From Fibrobacter sp. (GTDB lineage Bacteria > Fibrobacterota > Fibrobacteria > Fibrobacterales > Fibrobacteraceae), in the NCBI GenBank assembly GCA_012523035.1, contig JAAYJH010000068.1, positions 1 to 34,863 of the forward strand: a stretch of 34,863 nt of DNA, written 5' to 3'. The stretch's first letter is position 1. The number at the start of each line of letters is the position of its first letter. The notes under the pieces were generated by a model. It had not been told where the DNA came from. It did not search any database and saw nothing but the letters and a program-made list of their open reading frames with translations. Below are positions 32,512 through 34,863 of this stretch, one piece after another. The translations under genes and the position numbers were made by a program.

Positions 32512-33762
32512 ATGAAATTTATAGAAATACATTTAGAATCTTTTTTATTGTCTCTTGGCTTTTCTAGCTTCATCGCCCACTACTTGCGTTTGAGTATTTT
32601 ATTTATACTTTTAATTTTTTTGGCGTGGATTTTATTTTTGTTGACGAAGCGATTAGTAATCCCAATGTTTTATAAGCTTTTTAAAAAAACAAGCTTCAAG
32701 TGGGATGATATCTTGGCCGAAAGAGATGCTCTACGAAATTTATCTCATTTGACTCCCGCTATTGTGATAAAAATGGGGCTGCCACTCCTTTTTAATGACT
32801 TTCCTGCATACTTGTCTGCGATTAATAAATTGACCGATGCCTATTTGATCGTGGCTGGAACTTTGGTGCTCACCGCTGTTTTGACGTCTATCGAAATTTT
32901 AGCTGCCAATAGTCGAGCTTTTAGAGAAAAGCCTGTGGCAAGTTATTTTCAGTTGCTTCGCATTGTCATTTATATTGTAAGTTTTATTTTGGTGCTTTCT
33001 GTGCTTCTAGGCAAAACGCCTGTTTATTTTTTAAGTGTATTTGGAGCTATGTCGGCAGTTTTGCTTTTGATTTTTAAAGACACTATTTTGGGATTAGTTT
33101 CTAGCTTGCAAATGTCTAGCAATGATACCGTTCGTGTTGGAGATTGGATAGAAATGCCCAAATTTAATGCTGATGGAGATGTGATAGCTATTAATTTGAA
33201 TACGGTTAAAGTGCGAAATTGGGATAAAACTGTGACCACTATCCCTACTTATTATTTTACTTCGGATAGTTTCAAAAATTGGCGTGGGATGCAAGAAAGC
33301 GGTGGAAGGCGAATCAAACGCTCTATAAATATAGATGTGAAAAGTATTAAGTTTGTGGATCAAGAAGCCAAAGAACGGTATAAAAATTCTTATTACCTAA
33401 AAGAATATATGGAGGCAAGGCAAAAAATCATCGAAGATTTTAATAAAGAAAATAAATTAGATGATTCTATTGTAGTGGATGCTCGTCGAATGACTAATTT
33501 GGGAACTTTTAGACACTATGTTGAAAGCTATTTAAAAAAACACCGTGGTATCAATCAAAATATGACAGTTATGGTGCGACAACTCCCAATGGATGGGAAA
33601 GGAATTCCAATTGAAATTTATTGTTTTACGAGTACTATTGCTTGGATAGAGTACGAGGATATTCAATCTGATATATTTGATCATTTGCTTGCGGTGGCTT
33701 CTTTTTTTGAATTGGAAGTTTTCCAAGAAGTTTCTGGAAGTGATATTCGAAACTTAAAATAA
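32512..33762 (+). CDS. MscS-family mechanosensitive channel, YbdG/MscM-like
   Basis: 416 residues, almost the length of E. coli YbdG (415). Transmembrane segments lie at ~20-45, ~75-95, ~103-130 and ~142-165, with the pore-lining helix at ~168-190 (SVFGAMSAVLLLIFKDTILG then LVSSLQM). The cytosolic MscS beta domain follows: VRVGDWIEMP (~205-214), the switch DGDVIAINLNTVKVRNWDKT and TIPTYYFTSDSFKNWR, typical of the YbdG subgroup with its extra C-terminal portion. It opens under membrane tension to release solutes on osmotic downshock. Inner membrane. Divergent from the GH8 relic; ends 20 bases before repeat copy 7. Confidence 0.9.
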   Translation: MKFIEIHLESFLLSLGFSSFIAHYLRLSILFILLIFLAWILFLLTKRLVIPMFYKLFKKTSFKWDDILAERDALRNLSHLTPAIVIKMGLPLLFNDFPAYLSAINKLTDAYLIVAGTLVLTAVLTSIEILAANSRAFREKPVASYFQLLRIVIYIVSFILVLSVLLGKTPVYFLSVFGAMSAVLLLIFKDTILGLVSSLQMSSNDTVRVGDWIEMPKFNADGDVIAINLNTVKVRNWDKTVTTIPTYYFTSDSFKNWRGMQESGGRRIKRSINIDVKSIKFVDQEAKERYKNSYYLKEYMEARQKIIEDFNKENKLDDSIVVDARRMTNLGTFRHYVESYLKKHRGINQNMTVMVRQLPMDGKGIPIEIYCFTSTIAWIEYEDIQSDIFDHLLAVASFFELEVFQEVSGSDIRNLK

Positions 33763-33782
33763 GCGTTTGATTCTGATATTTT

Positions 33783-33809
33783 AAAAGCCAGGCGTGTGTG
33801 AGACTTCAT
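33783..33809 (+). repeat. dispersed 27-bp intergenic repeat, CACA form, copy 7
   Basis: AAAAGCCAGGCGTGTGTGAG followed by ACTTCAT, starting 21 bases after the mscS stop. Identical to copy 6. Confidence 0.9.
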
Positions 33810-33980
33810 AAAAAATATTGTGGAGCTTTTGCTTGGGAGCATTGCCAAAAGTAGAATGTTTGCGATTTGTGAATAGTAAAAAACTCGTAAGAGTTGTGAA
33901 AAGATTGAATTGTCGCTTAAGAAAATTCTTACTTTTGAAGTTCCCGATGATGTTTGGATTACAAAAATTTTGGGTATGAT

Positions 33981-34009
33981 AAAAAAAACCGCCCATTTAA
34001 GAGCGGTTT
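33981..34009 (-). terminator. bidirectional terminator between mscS and GH26
   Basis: AAACCGC / GCGGTTT arms (33986-33992, 34003-34009). On the - strand it is followed by T8, so it best serves the GH26 gene. The - strand sequence AAACCGCTCTT...GGGCGGTTT closely resembles the terminator at 11024. Confidence 0.85.
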
Positions 34010-34027
34010 AATTTAGTTTTTTAATGG

Positions 34028-34863
34028 CTACTGTATTGCAATGGGTTTTGAAATAGAAACAGAGGGGCTTTGGATTCGAAGCACATAGACTCCTTTGGGA
34101 AGAGCCTCTAAAGAATAAGAGTTTGCAGGGCTGCTCGAGAAGCTTTTGACTTTGTTTCCATTGATGTGGAAGATTTCTACACTGAGATTTTCATTTTTAG
34201 GGTTTTGTATTTTTAAGTGCTTCCCTTGAAGAGCCCAATGAAATGGTGTGCTTTGTTTAGAAAGAATGGTGTTGAGGGTATATGCGTCCCACCCTGGCAT
34301 ATCTTCTAAGGTGATGATGCGAGGGTCACTCATATTAGAAACCCATACAGAGTTTTCGGTTCGAGAAGGATATTCTCCTCCCCAAGAGGCATACCAAGGC
34401 ATCCACCAAGACCAGACTGCTCCATCTTCGTGCATGTTGTTTACATCTGGAATAGGGCCGTTTTCGCTCAAGGCTAAGATCTTTTTGGAGTTAGAGGCAT
34501 TTTTGTATGAGTTATAAGCGGCGATGTGGCTAGAATAGTCCTTGGCATTGTAGTATTTATCATAAGAAAGGATGTCGTAATATTCGGCACCTGGATCCCA
34601 TGTTTCTAAAACAGAAGGTTCTGGATTCCATACCCAAATTAAATTGCTTACTTTTTTGTGATGGACTATGCGGTCAAAGACTAAACGATACAATGCGATA
34701 AACTCAGAGGCAGAGTGGAAATCGCCTTTTTTTCTAGCTGTCCACCAAAACCATTCCCCACCTACTTCGTGAAGAGGTCTAAAAATAGCGGCCACTCCTT
34801 TTGCTTCTAAGCCTAAGAATAAATCTGCTATTTGGTCAATGTCTGCAATCATATTTTTATAGG
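34028..34863 (-). CDS. glycoside hydrolase family 26 (mannanase-like), C-terminal part, cut by window edge
   Basis: The frame stays open to the end of the window; ~278 residues are visible and the N-terminus lies beyond 34863. The GH26 core shows the general acid in FRPLHEVGGEWFWW, VWNPEPS, YDILSYDKYYN and the nucleophile Glu in LALSENGPIPD, then WSWWMPWYASWGGE. So both catalytic glutamates are present and the enzyme, probably a beta-mannanase, should be active. A beta domain of ~70 residues ends the protein (LSVEIFHINGNKVKSFS; LPKGVYVLRIQ), resembling Por/T9SS-type sorting domains used for surface export. The internal ATG at 34852 is not the start. Confidence 0.85.
   Translation of the reverse strand, partial: YKNMIADIDQIADLFLGLEAKGVAAIFRPLHEVGGEWFWWTARKKGDFHSASEFIALYRLVFDRIVHHKKVSNLIWVWNPEPSVLETWDPGAEYYDILSYDKYYNAKDYSSHIAAYNSYKNASNSKKILALSENGPIPDVNNMHEDGAVWSWWMPWYASWGGEYPSRTENSVWVSNMSDPRIITLEDMPGWDAYTLNTILSKQSTPFHWALQGKHLKIQNPKNENLSVEIFHINGNKVKSFSSSPANSYSLEALPKGVYVLRIQSPSVSISKPIAIQ

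Noticed and set aside
33781-33996. 71-codon - strand ORF between mscS and GH26
   Set aside because: Covers repeat copy 7 and part of the terminator; no ribosome site.
1-34863. CRISPR array, insertion sequences, prophage, integron
   Set aside because: No regularly spaced repeats, transposase, integrase or phage structural genes; the dispersed repeat copies are kilobases apart.

Overview
The window reads as a chromosomal stretch of an AT-rich Gram-negative bacterium. LpxK, an LpoB-like lipoprotein, outer-membrane and lipoprotein signal peptides and a YbdG-type MscS channel indicate a double membrane. A CotH protein with a lamin-tail domain, GH8 and GH26 polysaccharidases with C-terminal Por/T9SS-like beta domains, CNB-DUF4388 and PEGA proteins point to the FCB group, most plausibly a Fibrobacterota-like plant-polysaccharide degrader. 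That assignment is inference from gene content. I see no rRNA, tRNA, transposase, prophage or CRISPR array.

Layout. 1-2.0 kb: end of a DMT-type transporter, rdgB, then a gene-free stretch with a promoter/hairpin/terminator unit (candidate small RNA), a tiny Cys-rich heptad-repeat ORF and a coding-like remnant. 2.0-10.2 kb (- strand): ileS (IleRS2-like), an lpoB / COG3014-like / serine hydrolase operon, and a COG3044-type ATPase. 10.4-13.0 kb: a PEGA-domain protein with a duplicated terminator, rsmA, lpxK. 13.2-18.8 kb: mnmE overlapping a sugar/DMT permease, a truncated pabB, an unknown acidic protein divergent from a NAT/transglutaminase-like enzyme, and an aldose epimerase. 19-25 kb: a large CotH lipoprotein, a TPR protein, a NYN-domain protein with a degenerate active site, and an outer-membrane protein. 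25-28 kb: a compact cluster of metal-chelate binding lipoprotein, CNB-DUF4388 protein and purM. 28-34.9 kb: a DRE-TIM aldolase, fumC, a 5'-truncated GH8 gene, mscS, and a GH26 gene running off the right edge.

The most unusual feature is not a protein. A ~27-bp repeat occurs seven times, always between genes. It has two fixed blocks around a tetranucleotide that is either GAAG or CACA, and an eighth, interrupted copy appears to sit inside a signal-peptide coding region. There are also a 56-bp intergenic duplication whose hairpin survives a substitution as a G-U pair, a 60-bp terminator duplication, and several promoters with -10 TATCTT or TATATT only 6-7 nt from the start codon, suggesting leaderless mRNAs. 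pabB, GH8 and the 1.9 kb remnant indicate ongoing gene decay. Base composition on the + strand changes abruptly at the lpxK/mnmE boundary near 13.1 kb.
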